From NCBI GenBank assembly GCA_030668755.1, contig DAOVEW010000010.1:1-10959 (forward strand): 10,959 nt of DNA, in the 5' to 3' direction. Under the pieces are notes generated by a model. That model was not told the origin of the DNA. It worked only from the letters and a program-made list of their open reading frames with translations, and made no database searches. This DNA is from Bacillota bacterium (lineage in GTDB: Bacteria > Armatimonadota > Hebobacteria > Hebobacterales > Hebobacteraceae). Below are positions 1-6,763 of the stretch, one piece after another; positions within the stretch are counted from its first letter, which is position 1; each line of letters opens with the position of its first letter. The position numbers were made by a program, and so were the translations under genes.

Positions 1-23
1 GGGACAACCTGGAGGCCGCTGGC

Positions 24-53
24 TTGACAGCGACGCGAGGGCACCGATATACT
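24..53 (+). promoter_or_regulatory. Sigma-70-type promoter of cysE-cysS
   Basis: A perfect -35 hexamer TTGACA lies at 24-29 and a -10 hexamer TATACT (5 of 6 consensus) at 48-53, separated by 18 bases. Transcription should start near 60, giving a leader of only about 25 nt before the cysE start at 85. A GGGGAAGG-type ribosome binding site lies at 67-74. No operator or riboswitch is visible in so short a leader. Confidence 0.75.
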
Positions 54-84
54 TCGGTCAGGGGGTGGGGAAGGCGGAAAGCAG

Positions 85-765
85 ATGTTCGAGCGAGTGC
101 GGGCTGACATCCAGGCCGCGATGGACCGGGACCCGGCGGCCCGGAGTCGGCTCGAGGTGCTGCTGTGCTACCCAGGGCTGCACGCAGTCCTGATGCATCG
201 GATGGCTCATTGGCTGTGGGAGCACGGCCTGCGGCTCATGGCGCGGTTTCTCTCACAGGTCAATCGGCTGGTTACAGCCATCGAGATCCATCCTGCGGCG
301 AGGATCGGCCCCGGGTTTTTCGTAGACCACGGCATGGGAGTTGTGATCGGCGAGACCGCTGAGATCGGCGAGAACGTGACCCTCTATCAGGGCGTCACGT
401 TGGGCGGCACGGGCAAGAAGACCGGGAAGCGGCATCCCACCCTGGGCAACAACGTTCTGGTGGGCGTGGGGGCGAGCGTGCTGGGGGCCGTCGAGATCGG
501 GGATAACTCGCTCATCGGGGCGGGGTCGGTGGTGTTGAAGGAGGTTCCTCGGAACTCGACGGCGGTCGGGGTGCCGGCGCGCGTCGTCAAGGAGCAGGGC
601 CGCCGGGTGCCCGGCGGTTCCATCTCCGGGGGCACAGAGGCGGATCCGTGCGAGCAGTGCATGCGGCAGATGAACGAGCGCTTCGCAGAGCTGACACGGC
701 GGATAGCCGAGCTGGAAGGCCGGGCTGTGCCGACTGCCGAGGTCGCCTCTGACGACGTGAGCTGA
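85..765 (+). CDS. cysE: Serine O-acetyltransferase
   Basis: This gene encodes a cytosolic enzyme that acetylates L-serine with acetyl-CoA to give O-acetylserine, the first committed step of cysteine synthesis. The 226-residue product has the family layout: an alpha-helical N-terminus (about 1-60), then a left-handed beta-helix of hexapeptide repeats (about 66-165) containing VGVGASVLG and IGAGSVVLK. Active-site residues are visible: Glu67 in EIHPAARIG, at the position of the Asp/Glu partner in characterised enzymes, and the catalytic His82 in [24 protein letters not shown] (107-118) matches the substrate loop. The tail (about 185-215) carries C189-x2-C192 and a heptad-like helix; many CysE proteins have variable tails, so its role is unknown. 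The ATG has a GGGGAAGG ribosome site and follows a strong promoter. cysS begins 34 bases downstream, so the two are probably co-transcribed. Confidence 0.95.
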   Translation: MFERVRADIQAAMDRDPAARSRLEVLLCYPGLHAVLMHRMAHWLWEHGLRLMARFLSQVNRLVTAIEIHPAARIGPGFFVDHGMGVVIGETAEIGENVTLYQGVTLGGTGKKTGKRHPTLGNNVLVGVGASVLGAVEIGDNSLIGAGSVVLKEVPRNSTAVGVPARVVKEQGRRVPGGSISGGTEADPCEQCMRQMNERFAELTRRIAELEGRAVPTAEVASDDVS

Positions 766-799
766 CGCAGCGGTTGCGGGGGAGTCTGACGAGGCTGTC

Positions 800-2251
800 A
801 TGGCGCTGAGGATCTACAACACCCTGAGCAGGAAGAAAGAGGAGTTCGTGCCCCGAGAGGCGGGGAAGGTGTCTATGTACGTGTGCGGGGTCACGCCGTA
901 TGCGCCGGCGCATGTGGGGCACGGGCGGTTTGCGGTTGCGTTCGACGTGGTCCGGCGGTGGCTGGAGTACCGGGGGTACGAGGTCACTTATGTTATGAAC
1001 GTGACCGATGTTGAGGACAAGATCATAGCCGCCTCCCAGCGCGAGGGGCGGGACTGGCGGGAGGTGGCGGACCAGTACAACAAGGCGTATTTGATGGATC
1101 TGGCCGACCTATCGGTGCTGCTGCCAACGGTGATGCCGAAGGCGAGCGAGCACGTAGAGGACATCATTGCTCTGGTGGAAGAGCTGATCGAGAGCGGGCA
1201 TGCGTACGTGTTGGATGGGGGAGACGTGGCATTTCACGTGCCGAGCTTTCCAGAGTACGGACGGCTGTCTCGGCGTGACTTGGAGCAGCAGATTGTCGGC
1301 GCGCGCGTGGAGGCGGATGAGCGCAAGAAGGACGCGCAGGATTTCTTCCTGTGGAAGGCGGCGAAGCCGGGGGAGCCGAGCTGGGATAGCCCCTGGGGCC
1401 CGGGCCGTCCGGGCTGGCACATCGAGTGCTCTGCGATGAGCCGGAAGTACCTGGGAGAGGGGTTCGACATCCACGGCGGGGGCGCGGATCTAATCTTCCC
1501 GCACCACGAGAACGAGATAGCCCAGTCGGAGGCGGCCTCGGATGGGTGCCTGGCGCGGTATTGGATGCACAACGGGATGACGAACGTCGCGCGGGAGGAT
1601 TCGGACGAGGAGAAGATGAGCAAGTCCCTCGGGAATGTGATCGGTCTCCGGGATACAATCGGCCGAGTGGGCGGGCCGGCGTTGCGCTACTACTATATCG
1701 CGGCGCACTACCGGAGCGACATCCCGTTCGATGACAAGGCGTTGGAGCAGGCGGCGAGCGCGCTGGAGCGTCTGCGCATTGGACGGCAGACCATGGATCG
1801 GCTGCTGGAGCGCCGGCCGAAGCCCAATGGGGCAGACCTAGAGGAGATAGAAGAGGCCCGCCTGAGCGCCGGAGAGGATTTCCACGAGGCGATGGACGAC
1901 GACTTTGGCACCTCCCGGGCGCTGGCGGCGCTGCACGGGATCGTGGGCGCGGTGAACCGGGTTGGGGCTGAAGCGAGCGCCAGCTTTGCACCCTCCGAGG
2001 AGGGACGCCATCGGCTTTCCACGGCGCGGGAAACACTCGTCGAGCTTTCCGGGCTGCTGGGGCTGAGTCTGGACGGGCGGCGCGTCGGGCGGGGTTTCGC
2101 GACCGACCTAGTGGACCTGCTCGTGGACGTGCGGCGGAAGGCTCGAGATGCCGGGCAGTACGCAATCGCCGACCAAGTGCGGTCTCGGCTCGCCGAATTG
2201 GGGATCGTGCTTGAGGACCGGCCGGACGGAACGAGCTGGCGGCTGAAGTGA
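800..2251 (+). CDS. cysS: Cysteinyl-tRNA synthetase
   Basis: This class I aminoacyl-tRNA synthetase charges tRNA-Cys with cysteine in the cytosol. The 483-residue length is normal for bacterial CysS. The HIGH motif appears as HVGHG (38-42) and the KMSKS loop is exact at 272-276, followed by LGN. The zinc ligands that select cysteine align as Cys29 (CGVTPY), Cys210 (WHIECS), His235 and Glu239 (FPHHENE). GYEVTYVMNVTDVEDKII (59-76) is typical. The C-terminal part contains the DALR-type helical domain and a conserved end with LEDRPDGTSWRLK. This complete anticodon-binding region argues against the shorter paralogue MshC of mycothiol synthesis. A GAGG ribosome site (791-794) precedes the ATG. The gene follows cysE by 34 bases, an arrangement conserved in Firmicutes and relatives, and no separate promoter is evident. 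Confidence 0.97.
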   Translation: MALRIYNTLSRKKEEFVPREAGKVSMYVCGVTPYAPAHVGHGRFAVAFDVVRRWLEYRGYEVTYVMNVTDVEDKIIAASQREGRDWREVADQYNKAYLMDLADLSVLLPTVMPKASEHVEDIIALVEELIESGHAYVLDGGDVAFHVPSFPEYGRLSRRDLEQQIVGARVEADERKKDAQDFFLWKAAKPGEPSWDSPWGPGRPGWHIECSAMSRKYLGEGFDIHGGGADLIFPHHENEIAQSEAASDGCLARYWMHNGMTNVAREDSDEEKMSKSLGNVIGLRDTIGRVGGPALRYYYIAAHYRSDIPFDDKALEQAASALERLRIGRQTMDRLLERRPKPNGADLEEIEEARLSAGEDFHEAMDDDFGTSRALAALHGIVGAVNRVGAEASASFAPSEEGRHRLSTARETLVELSGLLGLSLDGRRVGRGFATDLVDLLVDVRRKARDAGQYAIADQVRSRLAELGIVLEDRPDGTSWRLK

Positions 2252-2255
2252 TAGG

Positions 2256-2284
2256 GACCGGCACTGCGGCCGCGTGCCGTGGTC
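2256..2284 (+). terminator. Hairpin just after cysS, possible terminator
   Basis: Five bases after the cysS stop, GACCGGCAC (2256-2264) can pair with GTGCC (2274-2278) plus GGTC (2281-2284). This gives a 9-bp stem with a 2-nt bulge and a 9-nt loop containing GCGGCCGC. No T-run follows, so it is not a classical intrinsic terminator. It could end the cysE-cysS transcript or protect its 3' end before the sigH promoter. Confidence 0.4.
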
Positions 2285-2360
2285 GGTCGCTTGAGACAAA
2301 AACCGGCCAAAAAGGCAGCAGCCCCGCGCATTTCGGGCCGTCCTCGGAGCGGAGGCGGTG

Positions 2361-2389
2361 TTGACGGGGCCGAGACGTTGTCCTATAAT
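2361..2389 (+). promoter_or_regulatory. Sigma-70-type promoter of sigH
   Basis: TTGACG (-35, 2361-2366) and a perfect TATAAT (-10, 2384-2389) are separated by the ideal 17 bases. The expected transcription start is about 2395-2398, leaving a leader of about 165 nt before the sigH start. This places sigH under the housekeeping sigma factor rather than only under read-through from cysS. In B. subtilis, sigH is likewise transcribed from a sigma-A promoter. Confidence 0.85.
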
Positions 2390-2397
2390 GGGAAGTG

Positions 2398-2422
2398 CCG
2401 GGTGGGCGGAATGCCTGCCCGG
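2398..2422 (+). other. Stem-loop at the 5' end of the sigH leader
   Basis: CCGGGTGGGC (2398-2407) pairs along all ten positions with GCCTGCCCGG (2413-2422) when two G-U wobbles are allowed, closing a 5-nt loop GGAAT. It lies at or within a few bases of the predicted transcription start. A stem this close to the 5' end is the kind known to stabilise mRNA. It does not cover the ribosome site, which is about 125 nt downstream. No known riboswitch class is recognisable. Confidence 0.5.
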
Positions 2423-2547
2423 ATTAATGCTGGGGGCTGGAGGGAGCACCCACGGCGCCGTCGGGAGGAGGTGGTTGCAGAGATAGGACGCAGAGAACCA
2501 GGTTTACTCCGCATTTCCCGTGTTTGAGCGGTTCGACTATCTATGGT

Positions 2548-2552
2548 GGAGG
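2548..2552 (+). promoter_or_regulatory. Shine-Dalgarno GGAGG that fixes the sigH start
   Basis: GGAGG at 2548-2552 stands 8 bases before the ATG at 2561, ideal spacing. The alternative in-frame ATG at 2543 overlaps this site and has no good ribosome site of its own, so 2561 is preferred. Confidence 0.75.
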
Positions 2553-2560
2553 CGGCAGTA

Positions 2561-3211
2561 ATGCCTAACACAGGCATGCGGGATACTTCGTTGGGTTTCC
2601 ATGGCATGCTAGACGAAGAGGTGGTGGCATATGCCAAGGGCGGCAGCTTGACAGCCACCGAACACCTGTTAACGAAGTACCGGAGCATTGTCGAAGGCAA
2701 GGCACGTTCCTACTTCCTCATCGGGGCCGATCATGAGGATATCGTCCAGGAGGGCATGATCGGGTTATACAAGGCGATTCGGGACTTCCGCAGGGACAAG
2801 TTGCTTCCGTTTCGGGCCTTCGCCGAGCTCTGCATCAGCCGACAGATATTCACTGCTATCAAGGCGGCCACCCGACAGAAGCACATCCCCCTCAACTCGT
2901 ACGTTTCACTGCATGCCAGCTTGTTTGACTCGGACTCGGACCGAACGCTGTTGGACACGCTGGCCGAGTCCGACAAGGCCGATCCCGAACGGTTGGTCAT
3001 CACGCAGCAATTCTCCGACGATCTGCGCTATCGGATCAAGCGAGACCTCAGTGATCTAGAATCCGCCGTGTTGCGGGGGCATCTCGAAGGCAAGTCATAT
3101 CAGGAGATCGCCCAGGAGCTGCGCCGGCGCGTGAAGTCGATCGACAACGCGCTTCAGCGGGCGAAGCGCAAGATCGGCAAGAGCATCCGAAAGATGATGG
3201 CGGCCGCTTAG
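2561..3211 (+). CDS. sigH: RNA polymerase sigma factor SigH (Spo0H type)
   Basis: This is an alternative sigma-70-family factor that directs RNA polymerase to its own promoter class. In Bacillus, SigH governs the entry into stationary phase and sporulation. The 216-residue product has region 2 at about 35-105, containing KARSYFLIGADHEDIVQEG and then MIGLYKAIRDF. A linker with RQKHIPLNSYVSL (106-118) and DRTLLDTL follows. Region 4 (about 160-212) holds a helix-turn-helix with GKSYQEIAQEL and VKSIDNALQRAKRKI. These blocks are nearly identical, as I recall the family, to those of Firmicutes SigH, so orthology is likely; length also matches. The start at 2561 rests on the GGAGG at 2548-2552. A strong promoter lies 170 bases upstream. 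rlmB and yacP, usual between cysS and sigH in Firmicutes, are absent here. Whether the host sporulates cannot be told from this window. Confidence 0.93.
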   Translation: MPNTGMRDTSLGFHGMLDEEVVAYAKGGSLTATEHLLTKYRSIVEGKARSYFLIGADHEDIVQEGMIGLYKAIRDFRRDKLLPFRAFAELCISRQIFTAIKAATRQKHIPLNSYVSLHASLFDSDSDRTLLDTLAESDKADPERLVITQQFSDDLRYRIKRDLSDLESAVLRGHLEGKSYQEIAQELRRRVKSIDNALQRAKRKIGKSIRKMMAAA

Positions 3212-3226
3212 CTGGAGGCGGCCTTT
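3202..3226 (+). terminator. Hairpin overlapping the sigH stop codon
   Basis: GGCCGC (3202-3207) in the last sigH codons pairs perfectly with GCGGCC (3218-3223) around a 10-nt loop that contains the stop codon, and TTT follows (3224-3226). The T-run is short, so termination is probably partial at best. The next gene could still be transcribed by read-through. Confidence 0.35.
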
Positions 3227-3227
3227 C

Positions 3228-3251
3228 GGGGGGGGCGGGGGTTTCCGGGGG
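3228..3251 (+). other. G-rich tract with G-quadruplex potential
   Basis: Eight G residues (3228-3235), one C, five G (3237-3241), a TTTCC loop, and five G (3247-3251) satisfy the four-tract quadruplex pattern if the run of eight supplies two tracts. It sits on the coding strand directly after the sigH hairpin, so it would also be present in the RNA. No function is established. Confidence 0.4.
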
Positions 3252-3361
3252 CGCGGCTATTGCCTCTATCGGCGCAGGGCGGGGGTTACTCGCGCTGCTT
3301 TGCTGTCGCTGGGAGCAGTGGGCGACGGGAACGAGTCGCAGCGATAAGGACGGTCGGTATC

Positions 3362-3970
3362 GTGGGCGGACAGATTCCCAAGCGGCATCCCCTTCGCACC
3401 CTCTTCGGAGAGGCCACCGAGTGGGCCTTTCGGCACGGCCGGTTTCCCGAAGCACGGGCGCGGGATGCGCGGCTGAAGAACTATCTCTGCGAGGACTTGC
3501 TCACCCGCTTTCTGCGCGTGGATCAGCTCTGGCGGCTGCGGGACGCGCGGGGGCGACCGCTTGCGGATGTCGCAGAGATGCTCATCTCGGGCGAGGCGAA
3601 GGGCGTCTCCCCGGAGCTTCGCTCCCTCACCGTTCAGCGCCACATCGGCGACTACACCCTCTTCATCACGGGCATCTTCCCGGAGAGCCTCGAAGGGCTG
3701 CGCCGGGACTGGACTCGCAAAGACTCGGTCATGGTCCAGCTTGGCGACCTCATGGTTCCCTTCCGGGACCCCGGCGAATACTACGAGCACGCCGGACGGC
3801 GGGCCTACTGGCGGGCCGCCGAGATCGGACGGGAGGCAGGCATGGGCAAGGCTGAGCTCTTCGAGAAGCTCGCCGAGTTCTTCCGGGCCTACGTTCGGCT
3901 GATGAACCTCATCAGGATCTACTTGGACGCGAGTTCGGCCTTCCGGGAATGCGGGCGGCTGGTCATCTGA
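3362..3970 (+). CDS. Conserved-looking protein of unknown function
   Basis: I do not recognise this gene beyond a vague resemblance to unnamed conserved proteins. From the GTG at 3362 it encodes 202 residues. The start is chosen because AAGGA lies at 3346-3350, 11 bases upstream, and the residues before it look like poor-complexity non-coding translation. The frame can be extended up to 3260 but without support. The product is soluble: no signal peptide or membrane span, and rich in charged residues and Phe/Tyr/Trp. It looks mostly helical, with FGEATEWAFRHG near the N-terminus, a central HIGDYTLFITGIFPESL (94-110), and an aromatic YYEHAGRRAYWRAAEIGREA (140-159). It starts about 150 bases after sigH on the same strand with no promoter I can identify, so it may be the distal gene of the sigH transcript. 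No catalytic motif stands out. Confidence 0.75.
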   Translation: MGGQIPKRHPLRTLFGEATEWAFRHGRFPEARARDARLKNYLCEDLLTRFLRVDQLWRLRDARGRPLADVAEMLISGEAKGVSPELRSLTVQRHIGDYTLFITGIFPESLEGLRRDWTRKDSVMVQLGDLMVPFRDPGEYYEHAGRRAYWRAAEIGREAGMGKAELFEKLAEFFRAYVRLMNLIRIYLDASSAFRECGRLVI

Positions 3971-4037
3971 CGCCCGCGGTTGCCTCCCTGCGGCTGCAGC
4001 GGCCCTTGCCGCATGTGCATCCCTGCGGGGGAATGAC

Positions 4038-6176
4038 TTGGCGCTCACCGAATCCCCTACGCACGTGAAACTGGGCCGCAGGCAATTTCTGCGACTGCTG
4101 GGGCTCGGCGCGCTGGCGGGGTCCGGGATGACATGCCGGCCGTGCCACCGAAAGGAGACGACGATGGCATCTGAGGTGACGCTGCCGTTGCAGCTCGCGC
4201 CGGAGCGGATGTTGGGCGGGCTGAAGCGCGAGGAGGGTGAGACGCCCCTGGCTGAGGCAACCTGGTACGTTGCCGAGGCCGAGTTCGATGGGCTCGAATA
4301 TCGGTTTCCCGCAGGCGCGCTGGCACAGGCCGCGTACCTCACGGCCGACTTGCTGGTCGATGGCAATCGCCTCGTGGTGTTCGGGCTCCGGCTCCGAGAG
4401 GGGGAGAAAGGGCCGGCCTTCCACCTCTCCTTCGCCGCGCTGAACCAGTGTCAGGCTCGGCTGCGAATGCCGCTGGAGGCGGTCAACCAGAACCGCTGGC
4501 GATACGAGCGCGAAGGTGCGCTTCTCAAGCCGCTGTGTGGTGGCGATCGAGTTGACCTGCGTAAGGTGGACCGGATGCTGATCGGCGTATTTCGCAAGAG
4601 CGACCGGCCCGCTCGCTTCTGTCTGAGCTTTGTGACGGCGACCGCGGAGGAGCCGGCGCGAGTTGCTGACCCGGTGCTGCCCAAGGGCCCGCTGCTCGAC
4701 GAGCTCGGCCAAAGCACGATTCACGAGTGGTCGGGCAAGAGCCACACGGCCGAGGAAGTCGCCGCGCGCCTCCGGGAGCAGGCGGCGTCCACCGGCGAGA
4801 AGCGCCTCCCCGAGGCGTTCTCTCGGTGGGGGGGCTGCCGCGAATTGCGGTTTGAGGGCACGGGTTACTTCCGTACCCATCACGACGGGCGGCGGTGGTG
4901 GCTGGTTGACCCGGATGGTTTCGCGTTCTGGTCGGCGGGCGTGGATTGCGTGCAAGTGGATACGGAGGCGGCCTACGGCGGCCTGGAGAAGGCGCTCACG
5001 TGGCTTCCCGATCCGAAGGGCGAATGCGGGGAGGCGTACCTGAACCGCGAGAGCGACGGGTGCCAGATCAGCTACCTGAAGGCCAACCTAATTCGCGCCT
5101 TCGGCCCGGGTAACTGGTACGGAAGCTGGAAGGAAATCGCACTGGGTGCCCTGAGAGGCTTCGGGTTCAACACGGTCGGCAACTGGTCGGACTGGGAGCT
5201 GGCGAGCGAGGCACGCTTCCCCTACGTGCGACCGATGGGGATGCACCTGAGGCGAACGCCCGAGATCTTCCGCGACTTTCCCGACGTGTTCCAGTCGAGC
5301 TTCGATCGGGACGCGGCGGACTTCGCCGAGCAGCTTCGGGACACGCGCGATGATCCCGCGTTGATCGGCTACTTCCTGATGAACGAGCCCACGTGGGGGT
5401 TCGCAGAGCAAACCCCGGCGGAGGGGATGCTGTTCAACACGCCGACCTGTGAGACGCGGCGCGCGCTGAGCGCGTTCTTGCGGGGGAAGTACGAAACGGA
5501 CGAAGGCCTGGCGCAGGCATGGCAGATGAAGGTCACACTCTCAGAGCTGGCTGAGGGCGAGTGGCGGCGAGACCTGACCGCGGCCGCGCGGGCCGACCTG
5601 GAAGATTTCAGCACGGTTATGGTGGAGAGGCTCTTCCACACACTGAGCGAGGCCTGCCGCAAGGTTGATCCCAACCATCTGAACCTGGGAGCGCGCTATC
5701 AGCGCGTGCCGCCCAGGTGGGCGCTGGACGGTATGAAGTGCTTCGATGTGTTCAGCGCGAACTGCTATCAGCAGCGAGTGCGAGCGGAGCTGGCCGAGTT
5801 GAGCGCCTACGTGGAGCGGCCGGTGATGATCGGGGAGTGGCACTTCGGCGCGCTGGATGTGGGGCTTCCCGCCAGCGGGATCGGCCACGTGCCTGACCAG
5901 AAGGCGCGGGGCAAGGCCTACCGGGTATACGTCGAGGATGCCGCGGCGAAGCCGTGGTGTGTCGGCGTCCACTGGTTCATCCTGTACGACCAGTCGGCGC
6001 TCGGCCGCTTCGACGGCGAGAACTACAACATCGGCTTCCTCGACGTGTGCAATCGCGAATACGAAGACCTGGCGCGTGCTGCCCGCCAGAGCCACGAGCG
6101 CCTGTACTCTGTTGCGGCCGGGGAGAGCCAGCCCTACGACGACGAGCCGGAGCACCTGCCGCTGCTGTTCATGTGA
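4038..6176 (+). CDS. GH50-like (beta-agarase family) glycoside hydrolase with Tat signal
   Basis: This is a putative exported retaining glycosidase of clan GH-A. Read from TTG 4038 (GGGGGA at 4027-4032), the 712-residue product begins with a twin-arginine signal: RRQFLRL (14-20), hydrophobic LGLGALAGSGM (21-31), then C33. A beta-rich N-terminal domain (about 44-205) precedes a TIM barrel (about 255-690) that opens with GRRWWLVDPDGFAFWSAGVD. The likely acid/base is Glu450 in YFLMNEP and the nucleophile Glu600 in VMIGEWHFGALD. The block RFDGENYNIGFLDVC (657-671) is typical, as I recall, of GH50 beta-agarase-like proteins. Agarose as substrate is not shown; other galactose- or uronate-containing polysaccharides are possible. 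A second start, ATG 4164, has a better ribosome site (AAAGGAG 4151-4157) and would give a cytosolic 670-residue form. The flavodoxin gene begins 41 bases downstream. Confidence 0.8.
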   Translation: MALTESPTHVKLGRRQFLRLLGLGALAGSGMTCRPCHRKETTMASEVTLPLQLAPERMLGGLKREEGETPLAEATWYVAEAEFDGLEYRFPAGALAQAAYLTADLLVDGNRLVVFGLRLREGEKGPAFHLSFAALNQCQARLRMPLEAVNQNRWRYEREGALLKPLCGGDRVDLRKVDRMLIGVFRKSDRPARFCLSFVTATAEEPARVADPVLPKGPLLDELGQSTIHEWSGKSHTAEEVAARLREQAASTGEKRLPEAFSRWGGCRELRFEGTGYFRTHHDGRRWWLVDPDGFAFWSAGVDCVQVDTEAAYGGLEKALTWLPDPKGECGEAYLNRESDGCQISYLKANLIRAFGPGNWYGSWKEIALGALRGFGFNTVGNWSDWELASEARFPYVRPMGMHLRRTPEIFRDFPDVFQSSFDRDAADFAEQLRDTRDDPALIGYFLMNEPTWGFAEQTPAEGMLFNTPTCETRRALSAFLRGKYETDEGLAQAWQMKVTLSELAEGEWRRDLTAAARADLEDFSTVMVERLFHTLSEACRKVDPNHLNLGARYQRVPPRWALDGMKCFDVFSANCYQQRVRAELAELSAYVERPVMIGEWHFGALDVGLPASGIGHVPDQKARGKAYRVYVEDAAAKPWCVGVHWFILYDQSALGRFDGENYNIGFLDVCNREYEDLARAARQSHERLYSVAAGESQPYDDEPEHLPLLFM
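4151..4157 (+). promoter_or_regulatory. Strong internal Shine-Dalgarno, alternative start of the GH50-like gene
   Basis: AAAGGAG lies 6 bases before the in-frame ATG at 4164-4166. It is a better ribosome site than the one before the TTG at 4038. Initiation here would drop the Tat signal. The strong twin-arginine motif upstream in the same frame argues that the longer form is also real. Confidence 0.5.
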
Positions 6177-6217
6177 GGAGCGTATCAGCGCGCCGGGCGG
6201 TGCGAGAGGAGGAATCC

Positions 6218-6697
6218 ATGGCAAAGCTGCTCATCGCGTACTACACACGAAGCGGGAACACGAAGAAGATGGCCGAAGAGGTGGCGACCGGGGCACGGGA
6301 GGCGAGCGGCGTCCAGGTCGAACTCATGCCCGTCGACCAGGTGTCGCCGGACGATCTGCTGAGCTTCGACGGGATCCTGATGGGGTCCCCGGTGTACTAC
6401 GGCACGATGGCCGCGGAGCTGAAGAGCCTGATCGACAGGAGCGTCAAGCACCACGGCAAGCTCGCCGGAAAGGTGGGCGGCGCGTTCGCCACCTCGGGCG
6501 GTCCCGGCGGGGGGAATGAGACGACCGTGCTGGACATCGTGAAGGCCATGCTGGTGCACGGCATGATCGTGCAGGGAGATGCCGAGGGCGACCACTATGG
6601 CCCGATCGCCGTCGGAGCGCCGGACGCGCGCTCGCAGAAGGAGTGCCGCCGGTTCGGCCGCCGGATGGCGGAGCTGAGCGCGAACGTCGCAGGATGA
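6218..6697 (+). CDS. Flavodoxin/WrbA-like FMN-binding oxidoreductase
   Basis: This is a small cytosolic flavoprotein of the flavodoxin fold, probably an NAD(P)H:quinone or FMN reductase-type enzyme or an electron carrier. The 159-residue product starts with beta-strand KLLIAYYTRSGNTKKMAEEV (3-22); its TRSGNT loop binds the FMN phosphate. GSPVYYGTMAAELKSLID (56-73) and FATSGGPGGGNETTVLDIVK (90-109) are the two isoalloxazine-contacting loops, typical of WrbA-like proteins. It is shorter than WrbA (about 200 residues) and near the length of short-chain flavodoxins. The start is certain enough: AGGAGG at 6207-6212 is 5 bases before the ATG. The gene follows the GH50-like gene by 41 bases and may share its transcript, although no functional link is evident. 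A perfect hairpin lies just after its stop. Confidence 0.9.
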   Translation: MAKLLIAYYTRSGNTKKMAEEVATGAREASGVQVELMPVDQVSPDDLLSFDGILMGSPVYYGTMAAELKSLIDRSVKHHGKLAGKVGGAFATSGGPGGGNETTVLDIVKAMLVHGMIVQGDAEGDHYGPIAVGAPDARSQKECRRFGRRMAELSANVAG

Positions 6698-6706
6698 CAC
6701 ACGGTG

Positions 6707-6740
6707 CTGCGGGAGCGCCACAGCCGCGGCGCTCCCGCAG
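6707..6740. terminator. Perfect 13-bp hairpin between convergent genes
   Basis: CTGCGGGAGCGCC (6707-6719) is the exact reverse complement of GGCGCTCCCGCAG (6728-6740), with an 8-nt loop. It begins 10 bases after the flavodoxin-like gene and ends 23 bases before the convergent aldo/keto reductase stop. Its position and symmetry suggest a bidirectional terminator, though neither side has a T-run. Confidence 0.65.
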
Positions 6741-6763
6741 ATGACTCCGCGTCTGCTCTGCCG

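Noticed and set aside
800..2251. Possibility that the CysS-like gene is MshC, making a mycothiol cluster with the PIG-L and GNAT genes
   Set aside because: The protein has the full 483-residue CysS length with the DALR and C-terminal anticodon-binding regions, sits next to cysE as usual, and lies 7 kb away on the other strand. No MshA-type glycosyltransferase is present.
2279..2527. An 82-codon plus-strand frame between cysS and sigH
   Set aside because: It overlaps the near-perfect sigH promoter and the leader stem-loop, has no ribosome site at any start, and its composition is Arg/Gly-rich like non-coding GC-rich translation.
3999..4012. GCGGC/GCCGC hairpin between the hypothetical gene and the GH50-like gene as a terminator
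   Set aside because: Only 5 bp with a 4-nt loop and no T-run; such small stems are frequent by chance at this G+C.
4033..4035. ATG just before the GH50-like gene as its start
   Set aside because: It is out of frame with the gene; the in-frame start is the TTG at 4038 or the ATG at 4164.
3266..4366. A 366-codon minus-strand frame opposite the hypothetical gene and the start of the GH50-like gene
   Set aside because: It is antisense to two better-supported genes, spans their intergenic gap, and shows low-complexity Pro/Arg/Ser composition without any motif.
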